This document shows positions 56,001 to 64,000 of a DNA stretch of 64,000 bases, piece after piece (the first letter of the stretch is position 1; each line of letters starts with the position of its first letter). Source of the stretch: Saussurea involucrata (taxonomy: Eukaryota; Streptophyta; Magnoliopsida; Asterales; Asteraceae). The stretch is taken from positions 6,700,501-6,764,500 of the forward strand of contig CM066315.1 in NCBI GenBank assembly GCA_033807775.1. The letters run 5' to 3'. Position numbers and translations under genes: made by a program. Below the pieces are notes generated by a model that saw nothing but the letters and a program-made list of their open reading frames with translations, did no database searches and was not told the DNA's origin.

Positions 56001-58673
56001 CCCTTCTAAGCCGCAATTCATGGGAGGGCATTTGATTAAAAGTGATCAACGGTTCAGATCCACTACTCACGCTTCTCACCGTTAACTCAACTTCTCACAC
56101 GATCCTTCGCCTAAGTTGGTAAAGTCTACTAACACTTGTCAAAACTCAAAAGTCTTGCAATAATGACAAATTAACTGCATCTTGTTGGCCGCGATAAAAT
56201 GCAATAAAACCAAACGAACCCAATAAATCACACACAACAATCAATAATGCAATACCATTTGTAATCATTGCTAATAGGACAAAGATGTAAGTATGTAACC
56301 ATACCTTGAAAATTTTCTAATAAAGAAAAAGTCTCAGTTTTCATGGACATTCCAAAATGGGAAGTGTCGCATTTTCATGGAACGGAACATATTGTATGAT
56401 TCCACGCCTGAAGTACCTTAGTGTACCATATTTTTTAAATCAAAAACAAAAGGTAACATTTGAGTGCATGGCTTACTTTGAGCTCCGTAGTCTTGTGGAG
56501 GCTTTTCTTTTCTTGGAAAGTGTTTCTATAGGTGAAGGTTCATCTTCAGACTTTTCCTCCTCAGATTCACTTTGGTATCCCCCAGTTTCCTTATCAAACT
56601 CTTCATTTGCTAAAAGTAGCATGCCATTATCTACAGGTTCGTTCCTGTTGATTTCTGCCTCGTCAAGCAAATTACATGCATCTGCTGCCTCTATTGCTTC
56701 CTTCAAAGCCATCTCTCTCCTTCTCACACTGAAGTAACAAACACATGTCCACTTGTTAAGCATCTAGCTACATATTCGTCAAGAATATTAGTAAGAAGTT
56801 AAAATTAAGCTGACCAAATAATTTCCTTGTCTTTCAAGATTCGAGTCGACTCAGATGGTGGTAAGACAAAGCCTTCCATCTGCAAGAGGTAACAGTTACT
56901 TATTCCGACAACCATCTATGACCGAAATGGAGTAAAAACACTCAAAATCAGAATTCCTTTCAATAATATCAGGTCTTTTCCAAAGGCTAAAACAGTAATT
57001 ACATATATACACAAAAGAATAGATTAACTTTGCAAGGGAATATAGTTCCTTACTGAACAACACATGATGGACAGATGCACATTTGAACCAATATGGATAT
57101 TCGTTCTCTTACTCATCAAGTACTAACAAGAGAAGAAAAACAGTGTGCTTTTACATTTCAATTTCACAGTATTAAAATTGCCTAACATCTGAGAAATCTG
57201 GTTTGTGAATTGATAGCAGTTTGAAGTGAGAACAAATCAAATGCATCAACAAATGAAGCTGATTAACACTAATGATCAAAAGCACAATCCCCTGTTTTAA
57301 AACCCTGTTAATCTCCATTCATCTCCATTAAATTGCTAGGTTAGATGTCACTTCACCTCCCATATTGGTTGTGATTCTAAACTGAACCCTTTATAAGCCA
57401 TTGGTGGTCGACTACTAATAGCTTCCCACCATGTTTTTAATTGCTTCGAGGTTATTTTGGCCCATTTGCAACTTCCAGCTTCAACATTACAGTTGGTATG
57501 AGATATTAGGTTTGATTTTGTAGATTGCCTTTCCGCTTAACCAGTCAATATACAAAGATGATTTTGGTTTCTCTTCAAAACTCACGAGGACATCAGTTCG
57601 AGAGTTCGTAACATTTCCCATGTTGATTGTAGCTATCACCATGGTTTTTTAGTTCTTTCGAGGTTATTACACCAGTTTGGTGTTTTGGGCATGGAGTGTT
57701 ACAAATCATACTCTCTCTTTTTTATACAGAGGGAGGCGGGCCCTCCAATCAAGAAAAAAAGAACAATTTTTTAAAAAAATTATGTTTTTTGACAAAAATA
57801 TAAAACCAAGGCAGCACTCAGATGAAAGCTAAAACAAAGCAACCATCAGAAAAGAGCAAAACTCAAAACTAGCTGAAAACTACAAAGAGAGAAGAAGAGA
57901 ACTAGGGCGAAAGAGGGAGAGAAAGACCAACAGGAAGGTTTGAAACATTTTTTTTTGGAAGGCATAGCGGCATGACCCTTTCGATCAACTACCACGAACA
58001 CAACGCACACACGCCTCCCCGGCGGTATCGGACATCCGAGGGCAGTCCACTAATCCGCCGCTGTCCCGGCCCAGCTTACGCTGGACATAAGGCCCAACCA
58101 CAGGCTGGGGGGGTAAGCCCAGTCAAAGACTGAAACATGTTTAGCATAATCAACATTGGTAGAAGGCTTCAAAATCAAGCTAAGAAGTCTAGACCGAACA
58201 TCATCAGAAATTGTCCTAACCACCTTATAGTGCGATCTTCTCTTATTCTTAAAGATATGATTACTTATTTCATTCCACATGTGGTAGCCAACACTAATCT
58301 ACGAATAATAGACAATATGATCTTGCCTTGGGTGGCCAGCTGAAAAAGTAATTCTAAAGCAAAATAGAAAATAATGGCATTGCCTTCATTGATGTGTGAT
58401 TTAAGGAAAAATTAGGTTTGGTACTTTTTAGCATCAAAATCGATAGACTGAGATGGAGATGGGAGAGAGAATTACATAGAGGTGGATGCCATTAGGGCAC
58501 GAGCGGCGAAGGTTGAAATACTGAAGAAGATGATTGCAGACATCAGAGATTTTCCGATGGTTGTTTGATTCGATTAAAAACCAGCTTCGATTCATCCCAT
58601 CCGATCGTTGTGCTTCCGTAAGAAGCGAACGATCTTCGAACAGCAAACGAATCCTTAACGATTGTGCCTCCAT
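44960..58673 (-). CDS. COIL: Coilin, Cajal-body scaffold protein (15 exons, 637 aa)
   Basis: Coilin organises Cajal bodies, where snRNPs and other nuclear RNPs mature. Exons in transcription order: 58673-58476, 56879-56815, 56728-56477, 55641-55456, 55309-55238, 55018-54958, 54805-54731, 54654-54583, 54468-54333, 53874-53843, 46755-46561, 46434-46363, 46278-46147, 45980-45806, 45150-44960. All are GT/AG and the phases add up to one frame. Residues 1-100 are the coilin N-terminal self-association domain (LRIRLLFEDRSLL, RRSCPNGIHLY, LPPSESTRILKDKEI). The middle is acidic and Lys-rich with a nuclear signal SARRKKAKRKWRRE. Residues about 384-516 are the Tudor-like domain (FQWNGITSKKKGQKWG, GDVIAYRVLELTSSWTPELS, VSNIILMPVPEYPI). 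The end has WSYRALRGSALGPTMALLRS. Exons 4 and 5 look duplicated. Intron 10 (about 7.1 kb) carries a solo LTR with a nested chromovirus. Confidence 0.95.
45253..45680. mobile_element. MITE in coilin intron 14
   Basis: GGGCCCGTTTGGTATGCGGG at the left and CCATCAAACCAAAAAGACC at the right, with inverted GGATTTGGAATTGAATTCC/GGAATTCCATTCCAATCC subterminal motifs. It resembles the MITE whose halves lie at 25527-25762 and 26766-26870. The ends are decayed and no TSD is certain. Confidence 0.6.
46104..46123 (+). repeat. G20 homopolymer in coilin intron 13
   Basis: Twenty consecutive G, read as C20 in the transcript sense, 24 bases from the exon 13 donor. Length is likely to be unstable or assembly-dependent. 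Confidence 0.85.
47322..47604 (+). repeat. 5' LTR of the chromovirus
   Basis: 283 bp; contains a tandem duplication of ATGGGCTTTTACTTTTCAA absent from the 3' LTR. Stem-loop CTATGGC/GCCATAG with loop CTCTCGAAA at 47523-47545. Confidence 0.95.
47635..48570 (+). CDS. gag: Chromovirus Gag (311 aa)
   Basis: Gag forms the virus-like particle and packages element RNA. The start is the first ATG after the primer-binding site (METRGVTNRVEVLENSVGAI), with a short coiled coil at about 8-45. Residues about 110-230 are the retrotransposon gag (capsid) domain, including IAFEGNALRWFQWENKR and SLCEQFLAIKQEGTIADYRR. The end has a nucleocapsid knuckle of the plant type, CYRCDEKYAPGHKC. The frame ends in a stop (48568-48570) immediately after an A10 run (48556-48565), while the protease frame starts at 48567. 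Relatives usually have one continuous gag-pol frame, so this is a slippage-type break or a homopolymer error. Confidence 0.9.
   Translation: METRGVTNRVEVLENSVGAIERGMQSIKEMIEKLGKQQEETSSILMASLSTEGGETSRTGGIDRNLGGNFNHNRFLAVKGRKLEIPTFDGTDPDGWILRAERYFALNRLSPEEKIDVAFIAFEGNALRWFQWENKRHPITRWEILKQLILRQFRSLTAGSLCEQFLAIKQEGTIADYRRKFVEMAAPLEGIPEEIFLSQFINGLENSIKAEVHLLNPISLSDAMEMASKIEVKNSLIGGNKSTITGRRYSSWSSDSKSGSTQSVTSPVSSTKVGTEYRRLSEQEVQHRRSLGLCYRCDEKYAPGHKCKKKR
48567..52057 (+). pseudogene. pol: Chromovirus pol (protease-RT-RNase H-integrase-chromodomain), broken
   Basis: Protease motif VVLIDSGATHNFIS is intact in 48567-49007. A small deletion near 48955 shifts frame into 48964-50172, which holds RT from VRPYRYPHYQKDEIEKLV to SKLDLKSGYHQIRM and MPFGLVNAPATFQ. 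The catalytic box reads VFFYDILVYS: a Tyr codon (49774-49776) replaces the first Asp of the DD pair, expected to abolish polymerisation. A missing C near 50160 shifts to 50166-51800, with RNase H (TDASGFGLGAVLMQ) and integrase (H-H-C-C finger ending CDVCQRNK; Asp in VTMDFIEGLP, Asp in NIVSDRD, Glu in DGQTEVVNKCLEQYL). Another deletion near 51670 removes the GPY/F core. The chromodomain-like tail (LEVLVKWKGLSEFESSWENL) continues in 51758-52057 and runs into the LTR. Confidence 0.92.
52006..52271 (+). repeat. 3' LTR of the chromovirus
   Basis: 266 bp, nearly identical to the 5' LTR. Same stem-loop at 52190-52212. Confidence 0.95.
55238..55641 (-). repeat. Tandem exon duplication in coilin (exons 4 and 5)
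   Basis: Both exons open with G AA(C/G) AAG AAA C after a GGATCATAG- or GAATCATAG-type acceptor. Both share an AAGGGRARTGCTGAAA block and both close TCTCC..C.AA.GTGAAGAG/GTA.TTCAT. Exon 4 (186 nt) is longer at its 5' side than exon 5 (72 nt). Both are symmetric in phase, so either can be skipped without a frame change. Confidence 0.7.
57955..58135 (-). repeat. SINE-like GC-rich repeat in coilin intron 1
   Basis: Read on the minus strand it holds CTGGGCCGGGACAGCGG, CGGATTAGTGGACTGCCCTCGGAT and ends CCTTCC followed by A9 (T9 at 57950 on the plus strand). Tail wording matches the SINE at 35772-35982 (GGGATTAGTCGGGG, CCTCGGATACC, CCTTCCCAAAA). The tRNA-like head is not obvious. It is the most GC-rich part of the intron. 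Confidence 0.5.
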
Positions 58674-58714
58674 TTGTACCACTAGATAGAGTGTTTCCGG
58701 TGACAAATTGAGAA

Positions 58715-58716
<2 letters not shown>

Positions 58717-58758
<42 letters not shown>
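58717..58758 (+). repeat. (GA)n microsatellite in the coilin 5' leader
   Basis: About 20 GA units, CT in the transcript sense, 44 bases upstream of the coilin ATG at 58673. CT-rich leaders are common in plant genes. The Leu-Ser frames through it are artefacts. Confidence 0.85.
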
Positions 58759-58760
<2 letters not shown>

Positions 58761-58934
58761 CGCCGTGCGCCACCGCCCTAAAACCCCACCAACATAAACC
58801 CCTGTATCAGAGGTTACGAATGGTGATGAAATCACTCTACAGTGTTGGTACAACGTCGTCTGGATTTGGCATTGAGTTCTAGTTTGGTTTATGTTTGGTT
58901 TAAAAGATTTTATGGACAAATATACATATACAGA

Positions 58935-59192
58935 GGAAGGTTCATGTGAGGAACGTAACAATTTAAGAGAACGTGAGTAGCATCGTTCATGTACAAAATC
59001 ACATGTGATTCACAACACAAGGACTAAAAATCATATGTGATTAACATTTTGGACACGCGCGATTTGTCACGCGGTTTGTAAAAGCGTGCGGTTTGTCTCG
59101 CGGTTTGTGTTGTGAATCACATGTGATTTTGTACATGGGCGGTGCTCCTCATGTTCTCTTAAATTGTTACGCTCCTCATTTGAACCCGACCC
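58935..59192. mobile_element. TA-lodged fold-back MITE upstream of coilin
   Basis: GGAAGGTTCATGTGAGGAAC at the left and CTCATTTGAACCCGACCC at the right, with AACAATTTAAGAGAAC and its inverse inside. Interior palindromes AATCACATGTGATT occur near both arms. Flanks are TATACATATA and TATATA. It shares the TATATA block with the next element. Confidence 0.75.
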
Positions 59193-59198
59193 TATATA

Positions 59199-59424
59199 GG
59201 GGCAGGTTCAAACGAGAAGCTAAGCCTTATGCGAGAATGCGAGAAGTGTGTAATCATATACGATACACAAGCTTAATCATATATGATTAAGCATAGTTTA
59301 CATTGGCAATACATAGACGTTTAATCATATATGATTAAACACACTCACATGTCGTGTAATCATATATATGATTAAACACTTCTCGCATTCTCGCATAACG
59401 TTTAACTTCTCGCATGATCCTTCC
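59199..59424. mobile_element. Second TA-lodged fold-back MITE, abutting the first
   Basis: GGGCAGGTTCAAACGAGAAG at the left and CTTCTCGCATGATCCTTCC at the right, with GCGAGAATGCGAGAAGTGT and its inverse. The interior has several AATCATATATGATT palindromes. Flanks are TATATA at 59193-59198 and (TA)n at 59425-59450. Confidence 0.8.
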
Positions 59425-59969
59425 TATATATATATATATATATATATATGTGATTTTGAAATCTTTGGTCCGTATTTCGATGGATTATGCCGAATTTGTA
59501 TAAAATTTTGTTTTAATGTATGTTGAAGATATTTATTCTGTAATATTGTTTAATAAAAAGATAGTAATAGAATTTTAGAATTTTTATTTGTAAAAATTGA
59601 ATTCAATTTTATTTCAAACCGGAACAATCAAGAACATCAAATATTTTAAATCATTCCAAATCTTTTCATAAAATTTAGGAAGACATTTGATTAGTAGGAT
59701 TCCAACTAAATTTGAAGGAATTGGAAAAATTACTTCATATTTTCATTGATCAAACTTCCTTTAGGTGTTTAGTTTTGCTTATAGAATATAATTGAATTTC
59801 ATACAATCCACCATTTATGAATTTTGGTCATTTCATCACACTTAAAAAGGAATTCAATTTTATTTTATTAAAAACGACAAAATTATCGACCATCGAAGGA
59901 AATCATTTTATCCAACCACGCGAAACCGAGTGGCCTCGTGTTGACAACCGTCAAAGGTTCTATTAAAAT
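59425..59969. other. AT-rich spacer
   Basis: A (TA)n tract then AT-rich DNA. GGAAATCATTTTATCC/AATTCAATTTTATT wording may be an old MITE, but no ends were paired. Confidence 0.3.
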
Positions 59970-60824
59970 TAGGGCTGTAAACGAACCGAACGTTCAACGA
60001 ACCGTTCAGCGGGAAGTTCGTTTATGTTCGTTTATTTAATAAATGAACGAACATGAACAATGATCTCGTTTGTTCATTTATGTTCGTGAACGTTTGTTCA
60101 TTTATGTTCGTTCGTTTACGTTCATTTATGTTTGTTTATGCTTGTTTATATATATAAACATATTTATATAATATGAAATTAATGCGTAAAATATCAAGTA
60201 AATTGATCTTTAGAATTTATTTTTGGGAAATTAATTAAAATGCCAAAAGTCCAACTTCGAGTTACCAAAATGACACAAATCTCTCCCAGTTTACCAAAAT
60301 GCCGCAAAAGCCCGCGATGGGGCCCGCGATCGGCCGCGAGGGACCAAACTTGCCAACACGGGCAAACTTGGGGGGCTCCGCGGGGCTTTTGCCCTAAACT
60401 TTCTGCCACGTGGGTCTGGGGCCCGCGATCGCAAGGCCCATCGCGGGCTTTTGTGGCATTTTGGTAAACTGTGAGAGATTTGTGGCATTTCGGTAAGAGA
60501 TGGTCAAACTTGTGGCATTTTAATTAATTTCCCTTTATTTTTTATACCTTCTATGTTTACCCGGTTTTTCATTTTGTTAAGGTATTTTTTACGAACAAAA
60601 TGACGAGTACGGTGCATGTTTTTTGTTCATTTGGGTTCGTTCGTTTATGTTCATTTGAGTTCGTTCGTTTAACTCTTAATAAACGAACATAAACGAACAA
60701 ACAAAAATTCTTAACGAACGAACATGAAGGCAAAAAATCTCGTTCGTTTACCATTTGTGTTCGTTCGGTTAAGTTAAACGAACGAACATGAACAAGCCTC
60801 CGTTCGTGTTCGTTTACGGCCCTA
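59970..60824. mobile_element. hAT-type element with perfect 8-bp TSD
   Basis: TAGGGCTGTAAACGAAC at the left and GTTCGTTTACGGCCCTA at the right. ATTAAAAT flanks both (59962-59969 and 60825-60832). Arms are dense in GTTCGTTTATG/CATAAACGAAC repeats. The MULE-type MITE at 60225-60533 is nested in it. Confidence 0.92.
60225..60533. mobile_element. GC-rich fold-back MULE-type MITE with perfect 9-bp TSD
   Basis: GGGAAATTAATTAAAATGCC and its complement form the ends. TTTATTTTT flanks both (60216-60224 and 60534-60542). The centre holds CCCGCGATGGGGCCCGCGATC and related inverted CGCGATCG motifs. Overlapping frames on both strands reflect the palindrome and are not genes. Confidence 0.92.
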
Positions 60825-61029
60825 ATTAAAATAGTGAATATAATCATTGTGATGGTGACCTCTGCATTCTGAAGTCGGTGGAATGTGGAAGTATGAGTGT
60901 GAGCAATGTTATAAGAGAGGTGCGTGGTGAACATAAGCTGAATTCAGTTTTATTTGGGGAGTTATAAGCTGATTGCAGAGACGTATTAATAAATCATCAC
61001 GATAAAAGTCGAAAATATTTTCACTTTTC

Positions 61030-61410
61030 TTCGCCTTGGAGTGTAAACGATTCGAGTTCAAGTCGAGCTCGAACACAATAGAACTCGTTTAAGTTTCATA
61101 ACACCAATGTTCGACTCGGCGTTCAAAAAACTCGAGTTAAAAATTTTCAAGTTGAACCGAGCCATTTGAACTTACACCTTTTCGAACCAAACATGCTCGT
61201 ATTTTCAATATACAATAAAAATATATAAATAATCAAGCTCAAGCCGATCGTGAGTTCGACCCCATATATGAGCATTGAGCTCGATAATTCAAAAGTTATT
61301 CGAGCACAAGCCCTACTTTCAATAAGTTACTCGAGCTCGAGCCTAGTATAACTTTTTCAAGACACGCTCTAATAATTTACAACTCGACTCGGCTTGTTTA
61401 CATTTCTATC
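61030..61410. mobile_element. Decayed hAT-type MITE rich in CGAGCTCGA
   Basis: GTGTAAACGATTCGAG at the left and CGACTCGGCTTGTTTACA at the right form an imperfect inverted pair. The interior is CTCGAG/GAGCTCGA-rich. No clear 8-bp duplication. Confidence 0.5.
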
Positions 61411-62635
61411 TAGGTCACTCTCTATTAATCAGTTGGGTAAAAAAAACATCTGTATTACCTTTGTTCTCAAAATCCAGCAAGACAACAAAAAATGAATGCA
61501 GAAATTGCAGATAAATGTACTCTTGAACGAGACAAACAACTTGATAGAAAGAAACCAACTAACTCGAGTTATGAAAGTTGACAAATCAACAAAACAACTC
61601 CGTTGTGCATTAAACCGTACGTTATTATCCAGAAATACTATCAATAACCCCTGCATACGTATACGTAGAGTAAAGCTTGTCAGATAGCAGAAAACACATT
61701 AAGAATCAGGGCCTTGCTTCAAAATGGAACAATTTTTTGGCCATGCTTGCGTTTACACAAGACAACAAAAATTAATCGGAAAATGTTCACTGGGATATGG
61801 TGCACAATTTTTAAGTATGACCACATGATTTAGCTACAACCAAACGTGAGGAGAAGGGGGGTGGGGTGGGGTGGCTACATTTGCTAGCAAGATCTCCACC
61901 ATAAATAGTATGATCATTGTTATCTAGGTTGTTAGAGCCCCACATCGGCTAGACTTTGATCATTTTGACTCGATATATGTTAGAATTCCTATAATTGCTT
62001 ATAAATTCACACATTTGACAAGGAAATTTAAGGCCATGGTCGAAGTAGTCTGTTTCATTGAATACATGAAGGATAAAGTGCCAAATGTGTGTGATATTAT
62101 GTCATAGTTCATGGGCAAATTAGATCTGTTCAAAGGTATAAGTCTCTCTCTCTCATATTATGCAAGCAATTGCATATGCAAAAATTTCACAAACGAGCCT
62201 ATAACAGAAGCTCCTTCCAATTCCATGAAAGTGAGCTTAAAATAATCATACATCATCTGAACTTGGTATCCAAATGGTGCCAATTTTCTATAGAGCTCTA
62301 CTGATATTTTCTTTCAAGTCTTCACATACTCCATCACTGGAATCTACATAATGTTTCTGATTTCAGAGTTCTAATCAGGTTTCCTTCGGGCTATACAAGT
62401 TTGATGCATCTATGTATATTTCTCTGCGAAATATTGTGCTCATGTGTAATATAAGACAGAAATAAAATCAGTAAGTACGCTCCAGCACATATCAACATTC
62501 CGGATTAAAGAGAATATAATGCCATTAAACCTTTTTGTAAATACACTTGGGGTGCACCATGGGAGTATTTTGCTTTCTGTTAAATGAAATTTTGATTCAT
62601 TAGCTCTTGAGGGTTGTCCATGTTCAACCTTTTAT
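61411..62635. other. Spacer, possibly 3' region of the bS21 gene
   Basis: No coding exon or repeat family could be assigned. It may include terminal exon(s) or 3' UTR of the minus-strand bS21 gene, but I found no supporting motif. Confidence 0.3.
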
Positions 62636-63206
62636 TAGGGCTGACAATGGGTAAGGGTAAACCCGTTACCCGTTATGTTTCGACCCGTTGGATAAGAGTA
62701 TGGATAAAGAACATTTTATCCATTTATCCACTTATCCATTACCCGTTTATCCGAAATTTTAGTGGGTAGGGTATGGATAAACGGTTTTTCGTTATCCATT
62801 ACCCGTTACCCGCCACGATAATATATATGTATATATATAGTTAAATATTAGTGTGTGTGTGTGTATATATATATGTATGCATAATTATATTAAGTTAATT
62901 ATTGATATTTTTTATTATGTTGTCGTATATTAATGTGTACTTTAATTTATTTTTTATATTTATCGACTAAAAGAATTCATGATAATTAAATTAGAACAAT
63001 ATATCAATTGTAGTTCAAAATGAAATTTTTGTTTTGCCATTTATCCATTGCCCCTTTCGTTACCCGCTATTTTTAATGGGTATGGTAGGATATGGATAAG
63101 GTTTTTATGAGATGGATAATTACCCGTTTCGTTACCCGCTATTTTAAATGGATCGGATAACGGATTAACCCTTGCCCTACACATACCCTACCCGTTGCCA
63201 GCCCTA
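62636..63206. mobile_element. hAT-type MITE with perfect 8-bp TSD
   Basis: TAGGGCTGACAATGGGTA at the left and ACCCGTTGCCAGCCCTA at the right. CCTTTTAT flanks both (62628-62635 and 63207-63214). Subterminal TTACCCGTTATCC and ATGGATAA motifs repeat in both orientations. A TA/GT tract lies at 62820-62870. It probably lies in an intron or 3' flank of the bS21 gene. Confidence 0.92.
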
Positions 63207-63517
63207 CCTTTTATAGATATGAAATATGCCTTAAGATGCATTGTATAATATCATGCTATTTTCTTCCTCAGATTGATGAAATGGCTGATCAGCTGATTTC
63301 AAAGCCTTAAGTGAGTTTAATTAGTTTCCTCCATTGAAAAATTAAAAGCAAATTGTGCACTCATATTCCTGTTCATCTAAGAACGGCCTAAAATCTAGAA
63401 GCGCAAACATATAATTTTATCATCTTGCATCAACATAAACCAAAAGCATGATAAACAATCAATTACCTAAACACGTAATGCATAAACGTAAAAACAATTA
63501 GAACCGCATCAATATAC

Positions 63518-63828
63518 CTGACTTTTCTAACGAGAATCGACTTGAGCTTACGAGCTAGATCTTGCGATTTAAGCCTACTCTGTAGATTCTTTCGAGCCAA
63601 AATTCGTTTCTCTGAGTTTTTGATGTGATATAGCTGGTCGTTCTTAATCATCCGTTCGATGCCACTTGATTGCATTATCCTCTGCATAAAAGTTAGTCCT
63701 TGCTCCAAGTTGTTGTTCAGAATCTTCACTCGGATTCCCCTCCATTGCTGTAAATCTGAGCTTCGATGATTTAATCCGACGTTTGGTCTTGCGAAGATGG
63801 ACGAGAAGCTTCTGGACATGGAGTTCAT
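63518..63828 (-). CDS. Organellar ribosomal protein bS21, first exon (partial gene)
   Basis: bS21 is a small basic protein of the 30S-type ribosomal subunit near the mRNA exit. The exon encodes about 103 residues: a presequence-like start (MNSMSRSFSSIFARP, Ser/Arg-rich, no acidic residue), then the S21 domain with RGIRVKILNNNLEQGLTFMQ, QSSGIERMIKNDQLYHIKNS and EKRILARKNLQSRLKSQDLA, ending LKSILVRKVR at a donor (CAG/GTATATT, 63517). Relatives end a few residues after this point, so a very short last exon is expected downstream (lower coordinates), but I could not place it. Location is probably mitochondrial from the presequence and the plant family. The ATG at 63828 is the first in frame; 63819 is an alternative. 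Confidence 0.85.
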
Positions 63829-64000
63829 TGCGCTAGGGTTTGGGTTTTGGGGAATTTTGCTCTGCGATGAAATCTTAAGAATAGTTAATTTCGGATTTGG
63901 TCCCTGTGGATTGTATTTTTACTAAATTGGTGTCTAAACTTTATTTATTAAGTAAGAAACGCACTTTTGTAAGGATTTGGTTTCAAACCTTAAAAACATC
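63829..64000. other. 5' flank of the bS21 gene
   Basis: Probable leader and promoter of the minus-strand bS21 gene, cut by the window end. CGGATTTGGTCCCTGTGG at about 63891 resembles the GTCCCTGTGGTTT termini of MULEs such as 10233-12791, so another element may begin here. Confidence 0.35.

Noticed and set aside
58434..58961. N-terminal extension of coilin upstream of 58673
   Set aside because: The in-frame extension runs through the (CT)n tract and the leader; coilin proteins begin at the LRIRLLFED region just after the chosen ATG.
60194..60488. Overlapping GC-rich frames on both strands
   Set aside because: They fall in a palindromic MITE, so both strands read alike; there is no similarity to a protein.

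Overview
The window is nuclear DNA of a flowering plant, most probably a core eudicot. It has AT-rich intergenic DNA, GT/AG introns in every gene, abundant MITEs, plant-type LTR retrotransposons and tRNA-derived SINE-like repeats. The species cannot be fixed from sequence alone. I see no prokaryotic features, rRNA, convincing tRNA gene or CRISPR array.

Five host genes are supported. From left to right they are: GLE1, an mRNA-export factor (+, 19133-25323, 14 coding exons, 651 aa); an uncharacterised long coiled-coil protein with a Trp-rich tail (+, 27912-33166, 5 exons, 677 aa); an uninterrupted P-class PPR gene, the likely counterpart of Arabidopsis At1g13040 (-, 41398-42963, 521 aa); coilin, the Cajal-body scaffold (-, 44960-58673, 15 exons, 637 aa); and the first exon of an organellar bS21 ribosomal protein (-, 63518-63828). 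From memory, coilin, this PPR and GLE1 are At1g13030, At1g13040 and At1g13120, so the segment looks like conserved microsynteny.

The first 16.3 kb is almost entirely transposons. The core (1752-13157) is a six-deep nest. A PIF-like element holds a GAGCATCC-ended Harbinger, which holds a hAT-like element. That holds another PIF-like element, which holds a fold-back element sitting in (TA)n, which holds a solo LTR. Four of the six levels keep a recognisable target-site duplication or a (TA)n flank. A MULE with a perfect 9-bp duplication and a PIF element inside it sits in the right arm. Two further Harbinger elements abut the nest at shared TAA trinucleotides, and one of them carries a Myb/SANT gene and a truncated transposase.

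From 16.3 to 64 kb the host genes carry MITEs (PIF, hAT, MULE, Stowaway-like) in introns and flanks. Two Ty3/gypsy LTR elements are complete at both ends. One is a very young non-autonomous element (38278-40735) with identical 244-bp LTRs and one 637-aa ORF lacking any pol domain. The other is a Reina-like chromovirus (47322-52271), catalytically broken but with nearly identical LTRs. It lies inside a solo LTR, itself inside coilin intron 10, expanding that intron to about 7.1 kb. Both LTR families share a small stem-loop whose loop is conserved while its stem covaries.

The most unusual material is the family of fold-back elements lodged in TA microsatellites, which share GGTTCAAACGAGAA-like ends and AATCATATATGATT-like palindromes inside, together with the nested structure and the two related chromoviral elements.
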